Shown here piece after piece: positions 1 through 8,177 of a DNA stretch of 64,000 nucleotides. The position numbers were made by a program, and so were the translations under genes. The notes under the pieces were generated by a model. The model did no database searches, was not told the origin of the DNA, and saw only the letters and a program-made list of their open reading frames with translations. Each line of letters begins with the position of its first letter. Position 1 is the stretch's first letter. The DNA comes from an uncultured Granulosicoccaceae bacterium (GTDB lineage: Bacteria; Pseudomonadota; Gammaproteobacteria; Granulosicoccales; Granulosicoccaceae): assembly GCA_938007995.1 (NCBI GenBank), contig CALLLW010000056.1:1-64000 (forward strand). Reading direction: 5' to 3'.

Positions 1-182
1 GGGGATGAAAATACTTAAAAAAGCCGGGATAATTCGTTTTTTATGCCCTTGCTAATCGCATATTTGCATTTGGCCTTGTCCGTCTGCGGTATTCGCAAAC
101 ATCCAGCGGGCCGACTTTCGCTTATCAATTTCCTATAGCGAAAAATCCCCGATAACTTCACCAACGGGCTTGTACAACCATT

Positions 183-213
183 GGATAAGATCGCCGCTTC
201 GGGCGATCTATCC
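183..213. other. Stable hairpin upstream of the toxin-antitoxin operon
   Basis: Arms AGATCGCC (188-195) and GGCGATCT (202-209) are perfectly complementary around a GCTTCG loop. The pairing extends outward through GGAT/ATCC with one bulged A. There is no T-run on either side, so an intrinsic terminator is not well supported. It could be a regulatory dyad or a structured RNA end of an upstream gene. The first 180 bases hold no recognisable gene. Confidence 0.45.
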
Positions 214-255
214 TATTCGTTATGCTGACCTTACTAACCTCATGGTTATTACTTA

Positions 256-265
256 CGTTATAACG
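256..265. promoter_or_regulatory. Palindrome in the toxin-antitoxin leader, likely operator
   Basis: CGTTATAACG is a perfect 10-bp palindrome ending 11 bases before the antitoxin ATG, and it contains a TATAAC that could serve as a -10 element. AbrB/MazE-type antitoxins usually bind palindromes over their own promoter, so autoregulation here is a reasonable inference. Binding itself is not shown by the sequence. Confidence 0.4.
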
Positions 266-276
266 GACAATACACC

Positions 277-501
277 ATGCTGAAAGTGAAAATTACCCCC
301 GTTGGCAACTCCATGGGTATTTTGCTGCCAAAGGAAGCCCTTTCTAAGCTGAAGGTCGCAAAGGGCGACACTCTTTACCTGGTAGAGGGCCCGGTCGGAT
401 ACACAATAACACCATACGAACAGGACTTTGAAGAGCAAATGGATGCCGCCAGCTCTTTAATGAAGCGATACCGAAACACACTGCGCCAACTTGCAAAATG
501 A
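277..501 (+). CDS. AbrB/MazE-family antitoxin
   Basis: This 74-residue protein carries a SpoVT-AbrB swapped-hairpin DNA-binding domain over about residues 1-47 (GNSMGILLPKEALSKL region). A short charged helical tail would bind and neutralise the toxin. The start codon ATG lies about 9 bases after a weak GGA. Its stop overlaps the start of the Doc-type toxin gene by four bases (ATGA), the usual antitoxin-first arrangement with translational coupling. By analogy with the family it should repress its own promoter, and a palindrome lies just upstream. The pairing and the domain together make the assignment firm, although the subfamily is not certain. Confidence 0.85.
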   Translation: MLKVKITPVGNSMGILLPKEALSKLKVAKGDTLYLVEGPVGYTITPYEQDFEEQMDAASSLMKRYRNTLRQLAK

Positions 502-881
502 ATGAACCACGCTGGTTACTGGAACAAACTATTGTTGCGGTTCACTCTGTTGTTTTGGAGGAGCACGGCGGTGCTCCCGGGATTAGAGATGAGGATATGT
601 GGGCCTCAGCACTTAAGCGCCCGATAGATAGCTTTGCCTACGATTTTGATACAACAATTTTTCAGTTGGCTGCGGCCTATAGCTTTGGCTTGGCCAAAAA
701 TCATCCGTTTGTTGATGGAAATAAGCGTATTGCATTTCTTGCAGGCACTCTATTTTTTGAATTGAACGGATACAATTTCATTGCAGAAGAATCAGATGCC
801 GCTTTTGTTTTTGAGAGGCTTGCCGCCGGCAAAATCAAAGAGAACGATCTTGCTATTTGGCTTAAAAAAAATTCATCGTAA
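498..881 (+). CDS. doc: Doc-type Fic-fold toxin of a toxin-antitoxin pair
   Basis: This 127-residue protein has the Fic/Doc core HPFVDGNKRIAF at residues 69-80. The catalytic His is followed by the loop that binds nucleotide phosphates. Short Doc proteins phosphorylate elongation factor Tu and arrest translation, whereas longer Fic proteins AMPylate. The length and the 'GNKRIAF' ending fit Doc. The G-N-K-R loop looks intact, so the toxin is probably active. It is coupled to the AbrB-type antitoxin by an ATGA overlap. Phosphorylation of EF-Tu is family knowledge and not visible in the sequence. Confidence 0.87.
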   Translation: MNEPRWLLEQTIVAVHSVVLEEHGGAPGIRDEDMWASALKRPIDSFAYDFDTTIFQLAAAYSFGLAKNHPFVDGNKRIAFLAGTLFFELNGYNFIAEESDAAFVFERLAAGKIKENDLAIWLKKNSS

Positions 882-1248
882 TTTTGTCGTTGCGCTTGTA
901 CGTTTAGCATCACGGTGAATTATAACACTACGTCTACATGTTCTTTTATTTCTCACTTCAATAATCAGAATTAACAGACACGAATTAAAAATAATCAGGA
1001 AAAGTACGCCTTTCAGTTTAGCGCGATCGACCCGTACACCCGATCCACAGCTTCATTGAGGAAAAGTGTCGAGCATAGTTGCTTACTGCCACACACGAAA
1101 CAAGTGAACTGCTGTAATTAGTTGCCATGCTATGTGTCAGGGCGACAAATCTATAACCGCACTACAACGAAACCGGTCATAGAAACAAATAATGCTCCCA
1201 ATCTAAAGAACATTCAATTTACCAAAATACAAACATCATCTACCGCGC
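882..1248. other. Intergenic stretch without a recognisable gene
   Basis: This 367-base stretch between the toxin gene and the convergent ankyrin gene contains no ORF with recognisable content, no strong hairpin followed by a T-run and no repeat. Short open frames in it resemble nothing known. Confidence 0.5.
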
Positions 1249-2025
1249 TTATCGTAGCTTATTCGACAAGTCAGCATAGCCTGCTGTTTCTGCAACGTCT
1301 GCTGGCGTAAGTCCGTTCTTATCTTGTAAATCCTTATCACTGCCAAGTTGTAGTAGTGTGGTGACAATTTCAGTTTCACCGGTAAGTGCTGCTATGTGCA
1401 ATGCACTGGAGCCATTTTCATTGGTGTGGTTGACGTTGATACCCGGCGCTGCCAGTAAATACACAGCAACATCCGTATGACGATTGTCGATGGCTCGCAT
1501 CAATGGAGTCCACTGGTATACATCTGGCAAGTTGATATCTGCACCTGCCTGATGCAAATCAAGTACTGCTGATCTGAAGCCTTTAGCAGCAGCAATCATT
1601 ACTGCAGTCCATCCGTTTGTGCTCTGTTCATCAGGGTCCGGCTGATACGATAAGACCTTTTCAATCATCTCCGGCTGATTGCCAAGCACTGCGTACATTA
1701 ACGCGGTTCCGCCTGTATAACTCTTTGTGGAGAATTTAAGCCCACGCTGCATTAGCTCTTGTAGCAGGCAGTTATCTCCCACCTTAACGGCTGCCATCAG
1801 TGCAGTTTTTCCCTTGTTGTTGGTGAGAGCGACATCAACGCCCGGCAATAGTCGCTTTAGGTCTGCGACTTTGTCCTGATCGATAGCCCGCTTCCATTCG
1901 GTCTCAAGTTGTTCAGTTTGAGATTGTGGACTTGTTGGTGGGATCGGTATGCAGCTTTGTTCCGAGGCATACGAATTTACGGTGACCGATAACAGCAAAC
2001 ACACCAGCGCTGTACGGAGCTTCAC
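1249..2025 (-). CDS. Exported ankyrin-repeat protein
   Basis: A hydrophobic signal peptide (GTG start giving V/MKLRTALVCLLLSVTVNSYA) is followed by about 220 residues made mostly of ankyrin repeats. Typical consensus pieces are NKGKTALMAAV, GWTAVMIAAAKG, WTPLMRAID, GSSALHIAALTG and GLTPADVAETAG, giving about six units. Ankyrin repeats bind other proteins, so this is probably a periplasmic binding or scaffold protein with an unknown partner. The open frame extends to 2064, overlapping the upstream gene, but the GTG at 2025 gives a clean signal peptide. It is probably cotranscribed with the unknown gene immediately upstream. Confidence 0.75.
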   Translation of the reverse strand: MKLRTALVCLLLSVTVNSYASEQSCIPIPPTSPQSQTEQLETEWKRAIDQDKVADLKRLLPGVDVALTNNKGKTALMAAVKVGDNCLLQELMQRGLKFSTKSYTGGTALMYAVLGNQPEMIEKVLSYQPDPDEQSTNGWTAVMIAAAKGFRSAVLDLHQAGADINLPDVYQWTPLMRAIDNRHTDVAVYLLAAPGINVNHTNENGSSALHIAALTGETEIVTTLLQLGSDKDLQDKNGLTPADVAETAGYADLSNKLR

Positions 2026-2047
2026 CACTCTCACAACAGATATTAAA

Positions 2048-2611
2048 TCAGCTGCGCAACGCATAGTGTGAAACTACTTCTGCAAAAGCCGCCTGCGCGT
2101 TGTATTTGCCGGAGAGCCGTATCAACGTATCGCGATTGAATGACTCGTCGCGTAGATCAAGAAACTCTTGACGCCATTCATCATTCAACGGTTGTCGTTG
2201 CTGGTGGATTACCTGAAATTCTTCATCCGATAAAAACCATGTGAGTGTTTGCTGCTTGCTGAGCAGCGTGAGGATCTCGTAGTGAGTTTCCGCACCGCCT
2301 GGTGTAATCAGAACCTCACCTACCAGCGGGTTATCAGGGTTTGTGTACATCTGCAGTCTGAGCAATACCACGGTTGCATTGGCATGCTCTATCAGATCAG
2401 TCTCAATACCTACAGCAAGTGCTGATTCCTGCTTTAACAGGAGCTCTATATCGGCCTGGGATTCACTTCCTCCCAACCTGAAAAAAACTGCAGACTGCCA
2501 ATCTACATCTGATTCAAGCTTAACCGGCAGGCAGGTGACGGTGGATCCGCCTGCCTTCATCATTTTAATGACTGATTGCGGGAAAGTTTTATTATTCAAT
2601 TCATTCGACAC
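2048..2611 (-). CDS. Hypothetical protein, 187 residues
   Basis: A soluble protein with no signal peptide or membrane segment, and not a family I recognise. It is acidic, and its middle part (LLRLQMYTNPDNPLVGEVL) looks like beta-sheet. The coding frame is well formed. It ends just before, or slightly inside, the ankyrin-repeat gene on the same strand, so the two are probably one transcription unit. Function unknown. Confidence 0.6.
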   Translation of the reverse strand: MSNELNNKTFPQSVIKMMKAGGSTVTCLPVKLESDVDWQSAVFFRLGGSESQADIELLLKQESALAVGIETDLIEHANATVVLLRLQMYTNPDNPLVGEVLITPGGAETHYEILTLLSKQQTLTWFLSDEEFQVIHQQRQPLNDEWRQEFLDLRDESFNRDTLIRLSGKYNAQAAFAEVVSHYALRS

Positions 2612-2661
2612 GAGAATGATAGCGCCCTGACAAGTGTACTAATTACAACCGAATGCTACAT

Positions 2662-2691
2662 AAAAAAAGGCAGGTTATCCCTGCCTTTTTG
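2662..2691. terminator. Intrinsic terminator of the formate dehydrogenase operon
   Basis: AAAAGGCAGG (2665-2674) pairs perfectly with CCTGCCTTTT (2680-2689) around a TTATC loop, with an A-run on one side and a T-run on the other. Read on the minus strand it lies 66 bases after the cytochrome b stop codon and ends in a run of U. It also insulates the unknown gene at 2048-2611 from the operon. Confidence 0.8.
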
Positions 2692-2756
2692 TTAATTGCG
2701 ACAATTCAGCCTACCAATCGCGAACATATCAGCGATTGGCAGCCGGTAACATCCTG

Positions 2757-3890
2757 CTATAGCGAGCGCTGCCTGATGGCTGAATGACCTCTGGAATACC
2801 GATCAGGACTTTGCGACACCTTACCCTCCCGACGCTGTTGGTAGAACCACAGATTGTGATGCTGCTCAGCCCACTCGGCAGAAACATAACCGGTTGCCAT
2901 TCCCTGAAAAGCACCTTCGGTTCCTGCTGTGCCGATATAAATATGTCCGATTGCAACAGCCATCCAGAAGATACCAGCTACCACATGCCAGACGTTTGCA
3001 TCCTGCATCATGCCGCGGGTTATAGATACAGGAATCAAAGCCTGCAGCGATGGGAAGCTTGGCGCTACCATGATCAAACCGGTAATCACTACCGCCATAC
3101 CGAACGTTGCAATAATCCAGAACCAGACTTTCTCGCCAAAGTTCATACGCCCGGCACTCGGGTGTTTATCACCGATCATACCGCCACCGGCCTTGATCCA
3201 GCCCCAGTCTCCCTTTGAAGGAAAGTTGTGCCAGATCCACATTACTATCATCAGCACGATACCCACACTCAGCACCGGCCCCATCACATTATGCAGCTGG
3301 ATAGACAGCTGAGCCCACGCAGCGTAAGCGGCTTTACCGCCTTCCAGATTGCCAAACAGTGGCAACAGTAAGGTACGCCCGAGCAGCATACTCATGCCGG
3401 TAATAGCAAGAATGATAAAGGATATGGCAGTGGTCCAGTGCACCAGCCGCTCAAACCACGACCAGCGTTTTACCAGCACGCCGGATGGACGATGGGTTAA
3501 CTTGTTGCGGCCATGAATCAGGTGATACAGCAGAATTAACAAGCCCATTGCCGCTATGGCCCAGGGAGCATACTTAACAATCGGGCCACGCCGAAAGTTT
3601 GCCCAGTCAACACCGGCACTCTGGGTTAACACACCGGTCTCAGGCCCCTTGATCGAGCTATAACCAGAGACGCCGCCTTTCACGGCGCGCCAGTAGTCAG
3701 CGCGAGGATTAGAATCAGACTGCTCCTGCGCTACAGCACTGCTTACTCCGACTAACTTGCCATTCAATAAAAACCCGCTGAATGGTGCAACAAGTGCCGC
3801 GAGCATAATAAATGCAAACGTCCAGACGGCGATTCTTTTGCGCCGTTTAATCCGTGCTGGATGATTTTTAGGTAAGTCTTTTACTTTCAT
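2757..3890 (-). CDS. fdhC: Formate dehydrogenase cytochrome b (gamma) subunit
   Basis: Membrane anchor of the formate dehydrogenase, passing electrons from the iron-sulfur subunit through b hemes to quinone. An N-terminal hydrophobic segment (about residues 19-40) and a second helix near 105-122 precede a four-helix cytochrome b561-type core (about 140-320). Likely heme histidines include those in WFERLVHW, QLHNVMGP and NVWHVVAG. At 377 residues it is much longer than E. coli FdoI (about 211) but fits the extended gamma subunits of many proteobacteria. It is the last gene of the operon and is followed by a terminator. The symbol follows the alpha/beta/gamma naming and is not definitive. Confidence 0.88.
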   Translation of the reverse strand: MKVKDLPKNHPARIKRRKRIAVWTFAFIMLAALVAPFSGFLLNGKLVGVSSAVAQEQSDSNPRADYWRAVKGGVSGYSSIKGPETGVLTQSAGVDWANFRRGPIVKYAPWAIAAMGLLILLYHLIHGRNKLTHRPSGVLVKRWSWFERLVHWTTAISFIILAITGMSMLLGRTLLLPLFGNLEGGKAAYAAWAQLSIQLHNVMGPVLSVGIVLMIVMWIWHNFPSKGDWGWIKAGGGMIGDKHPSAGRMNFGEKVWFWIIATFGMAVVITGLIMVAPSFPSLQALIPVSITRGMMQDANVWHVVAGIFWMAVAIGHIYIGTAGTEGAFQGMATGYVSAEWAEQHHNLWFYQQRREGKVSQSPDRYSRGHSAIRQRSL

Positions 3891-3940
3891 TGTTTATTCC
3901 CCCGATTACTTAAATAAGTTGCAGACAGGCAATCGTTACG

Positions 3941-4162
3941 TTACTGACGTCCCTGAATCTGATCAAAGCGGTCTGCCAGACCACCCGCTCTCTCTGCGGC
4001 CGGTACACTCAGCAGTGGATCTGCAGCGCCTTTGTATTCATAAGCTGACGGATCCAGAGCTGCCTGATCGACTTCACCGGAGCTGGTGAAAGAATCACAG
4101 CCAGAGATAACAGTTATCATCGGTATCAATAAAACCAGTCGCGCTGCGTTTTGCATGTTCAA
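3941..4162 (-). CDS. Small lipoprotein within the formate dehydrogenase operon
   Basis: This 73-residue protein has a hydrophobic signal ending in the lipobox VISG-C (Cys22), followed by an acidic linker and an AERAGGLADRFDQIQ helix. It sits between fdhB and the cytochrome b gene on the same strand, 50 bases upstream of the latter. I do not recognise the family. The predicted lipidated N-terminus and operon position suggest a periplasmic accessory or assembly factor for the membrane-bound enzyme. That role is inference. Confidence 0.62.
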   Translation of the reverse strand: MNMQNAARLVLLIPMITVISGCDSFTSSGEVDQAALDPSAYEYKGAADPLLSVPAAERAGGLADRFDQIQGRQ

Positions 4163-4250
4163 ACTCTTTGGTAATTAGATTTCTGCGCCATTTAAGACTC
4201 AACAGCCTGCGAATCAAACCGGCAAGGTAAGACAGGGCTTAAACAACAAC

Positions 4251-4268
4251 GGCGGTCTAAAGACCGCC
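4251..4268. other. Intercistronic hairpin after fdhB
   Basis: GGCGGTCT (4251-4258) and AGACCGCC (4261-4268) are perfect inverted repeats separated by AA, 35 bases after the fdhB stop on the minus strand and before the lipoprotein gene. There is only a weak T-rich tail on that strand (GTTGTTGTTT), so it could be a partial terminator or an mRNA-stabilising stem setting subunit ratios. Confidence 0.55.
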
Positions 4269-4302
4269 GCTATTGATGACTCTACCAGACGCACTGTAAA
4301 GA

Positions 4303-4890
4303 CTAGCCTTTGTACGCTGTGTCCCAGCCCCAGTTATTCGGTCTGCCACCGCGCGTGGTAATACGCTCACGATAGATATCCGAAACCTTATCACCATCAC
4401 CGGCAATCAGAGCTTTGGTTGAACACATTTCAGCGCATAGTGGTAGCTTGCCTTCGGCAATACGATTACGACCGTATTTTTCATACTCCACCTGAGACAG
4501 ATCATCAGCAGGACCGCCGGCGCAGAAGGTACATTTGTCCATCTTGCCACGCGCACCAAAGGCTGACTGCTTCGGATATTGCGGCGCGCCGAAAGGACAG
4601 GCATAAAAGCAATAGCCGCAACCGATACACAGATCTTTATCGTGCAATACGATGCCGTCGTCAGTGGTGTAGAAACAATCGACCGGACATACCGCCTGGC
4701 AAGGCGCATCTGTGCAGTGCATGCAGGCGACCGAGATCGATCGCTCAGCACCGACTTCACCGTCGCCTATTGTTACAACCCGCCGGCGATTGACACCCCA
4801 GGGAACCTCATGTTCGTTCTTACATGCGGTGACGCAGCCGTTACACTCAATACAGCGCTCGGCGTCACAAAGAAATTTCATTCTAGCCAT
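4303..4890 (-). CDS. fdhB: Formate dehydrogenase iron-sulfur (beta) subunit
   Basis: Electron-transfer subunit linking the molybdenum subunit to cytochrome b. Its 195 residues carry four 4Fe-4S motifs: C13-x2-C16-x2-C19-x3-C23, CMHCTDAPCQAVCP, CIGCGYCFYACPFG and a fourth built from CTFC plus CAEMC near residue 150. It has no C-terminal transmembrane helix, unlike E. coli FdoH/FdnH, so it must be held by contacts with the cytochrome. It begins 12 bases after fdhA on the same strand. The cysteine pattern is complete. Confidence 0.93.
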   Translation of the reverse strand: MARMKFLCDAERCIECNGCVTACKNEHEVPWGVNRRRVVTIGDGEVGAERSISVACMHCTDAPCQAVCPVDCFYTTDDGIVLHDKDLCIGCGYCFYACPFGAPQYPKQSAFGARGKMDKCTFCAGGPADDLSQVEYEKYGRNRIAEGKLPLCAEMCSTKALIAGDGDKVSDIYRERITTRGGRPNNWGWDTAYKG

Positions 4891-4902
4891 GACTGTTCTC
4901 CT

Positions 4903-7809
4903 CTAAGCTGCGTAGATTTTGCAGAGCGTTACCTTCGACTCTTGCATTTGCGTGACTGAATCGTAGCCGTAGGTAAAAGCGGTATTTGCCGCCTCACCTC
5001 TAACATACGGTGCTGTACCTTCAGGGTACTTTGACTCAAGATCTTCGCCTTCAAAGTGACCGGCAAAGTGGAACGGTGTAAACACCACCCCGCGGCCAAC
5101 CCGTGGTGTGACCAGCGCCTTGACTTTAATCTTGCCGCCTTCCGGGCTTTCTACCCACACCATTTGCTCGTCATCAATTCCAACATCGTTCGCATCAGCC
5201 GGATTGATTTCAACAAACATGTCTTGCTGCAGTTCTGCAAGCCATGGATTAGAACGTGATTCATCACCACCGCCTTCGTATTCAACCAGTCGTCCACTGG
5301 TGTGAATCAACGGGAAGTCGACTGAGTGATCTTCTTCCTGAATGGATGCGTAACGAGTAGGCAGTCGATAGTGCGACTTACGATCTTCATAGGTTGGATA
5401 ATCAGCCACCAGATCACGGCGGTTGGTATACAGCGGCTCACGATGAATTGGTACCGGATCAGGGAAGGTCCAGACAACTGCACGGGCTTTGGCGTTGCCA
5501 AAAGGAGCACAGCCGTGTTTTATTGCAACGCGCTGAATACCACCGGATAGATCGGTTTTCCAGTTCTTGCCTTCAGCGGCGGATTTTTCTTCGTCTGTCA
5601 GATCATCCCACCAGCCAAGTGACTTGAGTGTCTCATGGGTGAATTCTGGATAACCATCCTCTATCTCTGCGCCAACTGAGTAAGAGCCATCAGCCAGCAG
5701 GCTTTCACCGTTGCGCTCAACACCGAATCGCGCACGGAAGTTCAGTCCACCTTCAGCCACCGGTTTGCTGGTGTCATAAAGCAGTGGTGTGCCGGGGTGT
5801 TTCATCTCTGCAGTACCCCAACAAGGCCATGGCATGCCGTAGTACTCGCCATCCAGCGGGCCGCCTTCTGCCTGAAGTGTTGTGGTGTTAAAAGTACTGC
5901 GATGCTCTTTATGAGCTTTTAATCGCTCGGGGCTCTGACCGGTATAGCCAATGGTCCACATACCGTTATTGAACTCTCTGGTGATGTCTTCAATTAACGG
6001 TTCATCATCATTGACTGCAATATTGGCGGTAAACTCATCAGCAAAGCCAAGCTTCTTTGCAAACTTGTACATGATGACGTGATCCGGCTTTGACTCAAAC
6101 AACGGTTCAATCACCTTTTCACGCCACTGCAGCGATCGGTTTGATGCAGTCACAGAACCATAGGTTTCAAACTGAGTTGTTGCCGGCAGTATGTACACGC
6201 CGTCCTGCCGGTCGGGTAGCACTGCTGAGTGAGTTGGATAAGGATCGATGATCACCATCAGATCAAGCTTTTCCATTGCCTCTTTCATTTCGGGCCCGCG
6301 AGTCTGACTGTTTGGCGCATGACCCCACAACACCATTGCACGGATATTATCTTTTTGTGCAATGTTGCCACGATCTTCGAGCACGCCGTCTATCCAGCGG
6401 GATACCGGCATGCCTTTGGTATTCATCGCACTGACCGGCTTGCCACCTGCTTCTTCATAACTGCCGGCATCAAAGCGTGATTTCACCCATTCATAGTCGA
6501 CACCCCATACCTTGGACCAGTGTTTCCATGAACCTGCAGACAGTCCGTAGTAGCCGGGTAATGAGTGCGAAAGAATGCAGAAGTCAGTCGCGCCCTGTAC
6601 GTTATCGTGACCACGGAAGATATTCGCTCCACCACCGGAAACCCCCATATTGCCCAGCGCCAACTGCAGCACGCAATAAGCGCGAGTGTTGTTGTTACCG
6701 ATTGTGTGTTGCGTACCACCCATACACCAGACAATGGTGCCTGGCCGGTTTTCAGCCATGGTTTGTGCGGCCAGCTTAACTTCGGCTTCCGGCACACCGG
6801 CTACACGTTCAACTTCATCAGGCGTCCATTTTGCAACTTCAGCTTTGATATCTTCCATACCGTAGACGCGCTGATCGATAAACTCCTGATCCTCCCAGCC
6901 GTTTTCAAAGACATGCCACAGCATGCCCCAGATCAGTGCAACGTCACTACCCGGCCTGAAGCGTAAAAACTGATCAGCGTGCGCTGCGGTTCTTGTGTAA
7001 CGAGGATCACAAACAATAAGCTTTGAGCCGTTCTCTTTGGCACGCAAGATATGTTGCATTGCCACCGGATGGGCCTCTGCAGCATTCGAACCGATAAAAA
7101 ACATCGCCTTCGAATTGTGCATGTCGTTGTAAGAATTGGTCATCGCACCATAGCCCCAGGTGTTTGCTACACCTGCAACTGTGGTCGAGTGACATATACG
7201 CGCCTGATGATCGACGTTGTTAGTGCCCCACATTCCGGCAAACTTGCGGAACATATAAGACTGTTCGTTATTGAATTTTGCAGAGCCAAGCCAGTACACA
7301 GAGTCAGGACCGGATTCTTCTCGAATCTGCATCATCTGATCACCGATGTCGTCTATCGCTTCTTCCCAGCTGACCTTCTTCCACTTGCCACCTTCAAGCT
7401 TCATCGGGTACTTCACGCGCTTTTCACCGTGCCCGTGCTCTCTGACTGAAGCACCCTTGGCACAATGACCACCGATGTTCAGCGGCGAATCATAATCGGG
7501 TTCCTGACCGGTCCAGACACCATCCTGAACTTCGGCTACCACGCCGCAACCGACCGAGCAGTGCGTGCAAACCGAGAGCTTGATCTCTGTCTCTACGCCT
7601 TCTTTCGGTGAAGTTTCTGCAGCGCGAACTTTTTTTACCATGCCCGGCGCTGCGATGCTTGCCAGCGCCGCCCCACTTGCAGTGACTCCAGAGTGACGCA
7701 AAAAGGTACGTCTGTTTACCGCGCGACCAAATAAACCGGCACCTGAGCCTGAAGGTTTGTTATCTGTAGCGCCGTTGGAATCGGCACTTGTCTTTCTTCT
7801 GAGTTTCAT
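4903..7809 (-). CDS. fdhA: Formate dehydrogenase catalytic (alpha) subunit, cysteine form, Tat-exported
   Basis: Molybdenum or tungsten bis-MGD enzyme oxidising formate to CO2 in the periplasm. A twin-arginine motif NRRTFLRHSG (residues 32-41) starts a long Tat signal. The 4Fe-4S ligands are C81, C84, C88 and C116 (CTHCSVGC ... GGHCAKG). The active site reads QARICHST, placing Cys206 where the E. coli enzymes have selenocysteine, with the conserved His207 next to it. The molybdopterin-binding and dinucleotide-binding domains follow, and the C-terminus is intact. At 968 residues it is slightly shorter than FdoG/FdnG. Neighbours supply Fe-S and heme subunits, a chaperone and FdhD. Confidence 0.95.
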   Translation of the reverse strand: MKLRRKTSADSNGATDNKPSGSGAGLFGRAVNRRTFLRHSGVTASGAALASIAAPGMVKKVRAAETSPKEGVETEIKLSVCTHCSVGCGVVAEVQDGVWTGQEPDYDSPLNIGGHCAKGASVREHGHGEKRVKYPMKLEGGKWKKVSWEEAIDDIGDQMMQIREESGPDSVYWLGSAKFNNEQSYMFRKFAGMWGTNNVDHQARICHSTTVAGVANTWGYGAMTNSYNDMHNSKAMFFIGSNAAEAHPVAMQHILRAKENGSKLIVCDPRYTRTAAHADQFLRFRPGSDVALIWGMLWHVFENGWEDQEFIDQRVYGMEDIKAEVAKWTPDEVERVAGVPEAEVKLAAQTMAENRPGTIVWCMGGTQHTIGNNNTRAYCVLQLALGNMGVSGGGANIFRGHDNVQGATDFCILSHSLPGYYGLSAGSWKHWSKVWGVDYEWVKSRFDAGSYEEAGGKPVSAMNTKGMPVSRWIDGVLEDRGNIAQKDNIRAMVLWGHAPNSQTRGPEMKEAMEKLDLMVIIDPYPTHSAVLPDRQDGVYILPATTQFETYGSVTASNRSLQWREKVIEPLFESKPDHVIMYKFAKKLGFADEFTANIAVNDDEPLIEDITREFNNGMWTIGYTGQSPERLKAHKEHRSTFNTTTLQAEGGPLDGEYYGMPWPCWGTAEMKHPGTPLLYDTSKPVAEGGLNFRARFGVERNGESLLADGSYSVGAEIEDGYPEFTHETLKSLGWWDDLTDEEKSAAEGKNWKTDLSGGIQRVAIKHGCAPFGNAKARAVVWTFPDPVPIHREPLYTNRRDLVADYPTYEDRKSHYRLPTRYASIQEEDHSVDFPLIHTSGRLVEYEGGGDESRSNPWLAELQQDMFVEINPADANDVGIDDEQMVWVESPEGGKIKVKALVTPRVGRGVVFTPFHFAGHFEGEDLESKYPEGTAPYVRGEAANTAFTYGYDSVTQMQESKVTLCKIYAA

Positions 7810-7837
7810 TTCAATTCCCCGTTACGTGTCGATTCGA

Positions 7838-8035
7838 TCAGAACCGGGCACGATCATAGTAATTGCGAATGTAGTCGTTCTCTTTGTAGCCTTTGCTGTT
7901 TTTGTCGAGTGTTTCAACAGGCTGCTTTAGATCAGAAGCGACTGTGGTGGCTGGCGCTACGGCTGCAGCACCGGTGGCGACGACCGCGCCTTTTAAAAAA
8001 CTCCGCCGCTCGGATTTGATGAATTTCTTACTCAT
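7838..8035 (-). CDS. Small Tat-signal protein of formate dehydrogenase loci
   Basis: A 65-residue protein starting MSKKFIKSERRSFLKGAV, with the twin-arginine motif ERRSFLKG and an alanine-rich hydrophobic stretch, ending in DYIRNYYDRARF. It matches the 'formate dehydrogenase region TAT target' family found just upstream of fdhA in many proteobacteria. Its role is not established. The start at 8035 is supported by GGAGGG about seven bases upstream. A longer open frame to 8098 lacks such a site. Confidence 0.82.
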   Translation of the reverse strand: MSKKFIKSERRSFLKGAVVATGAAAVAPATTVASDLKQPVETLDKNSKGYKENDYIRNYYDRARF

Positions 8036-8142
8036 AAAGACCCTCCAATTTTTATTTATTGCCGGTGTGAGATTTCCTCTCCATTCCCAACCGGACAAAT
8101 TTAGCTACTACTGAACCTGCCCTGTAAAAAGACCCTGTAAAA

Positions 8143-8163
8143 CGGTACTGAAAAACAGTACCG
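8143..8163. other. Hairpin between chaperone gene and fdh structural genes
   Basis: CGGTACTG (8143-8150) and CAGTACCG (8156-8163) pair perfectly around an AAAAA loop. On the minus strand the stem is followed by TTTTACAGGG, a short U-tract. It lies 15 bases after the TorD-type gene stop, in a 142-base gap. It may be a weak terminator or attenuator separating accessory from structural genes, implying a second promoter before the small Tat gene. Confidence 0.55.
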
Positions 8164-8177
8164 GGCTGGATATGGCG

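Noticed and set aside
183-274. Integron attC-like site near the left edge
   Set aside because: The hairpin is present but no paired core sites (RYYYAAC/GTTRRRY) in the right arrangement, and no integrase is visible.
7186-7200. Possible selenocysteine-type formate dehydrogenase
   Set aside because: The active-site codon encodes Cys (QARICHST), not an in-frame TGA, and there is no need for a SECIS element.
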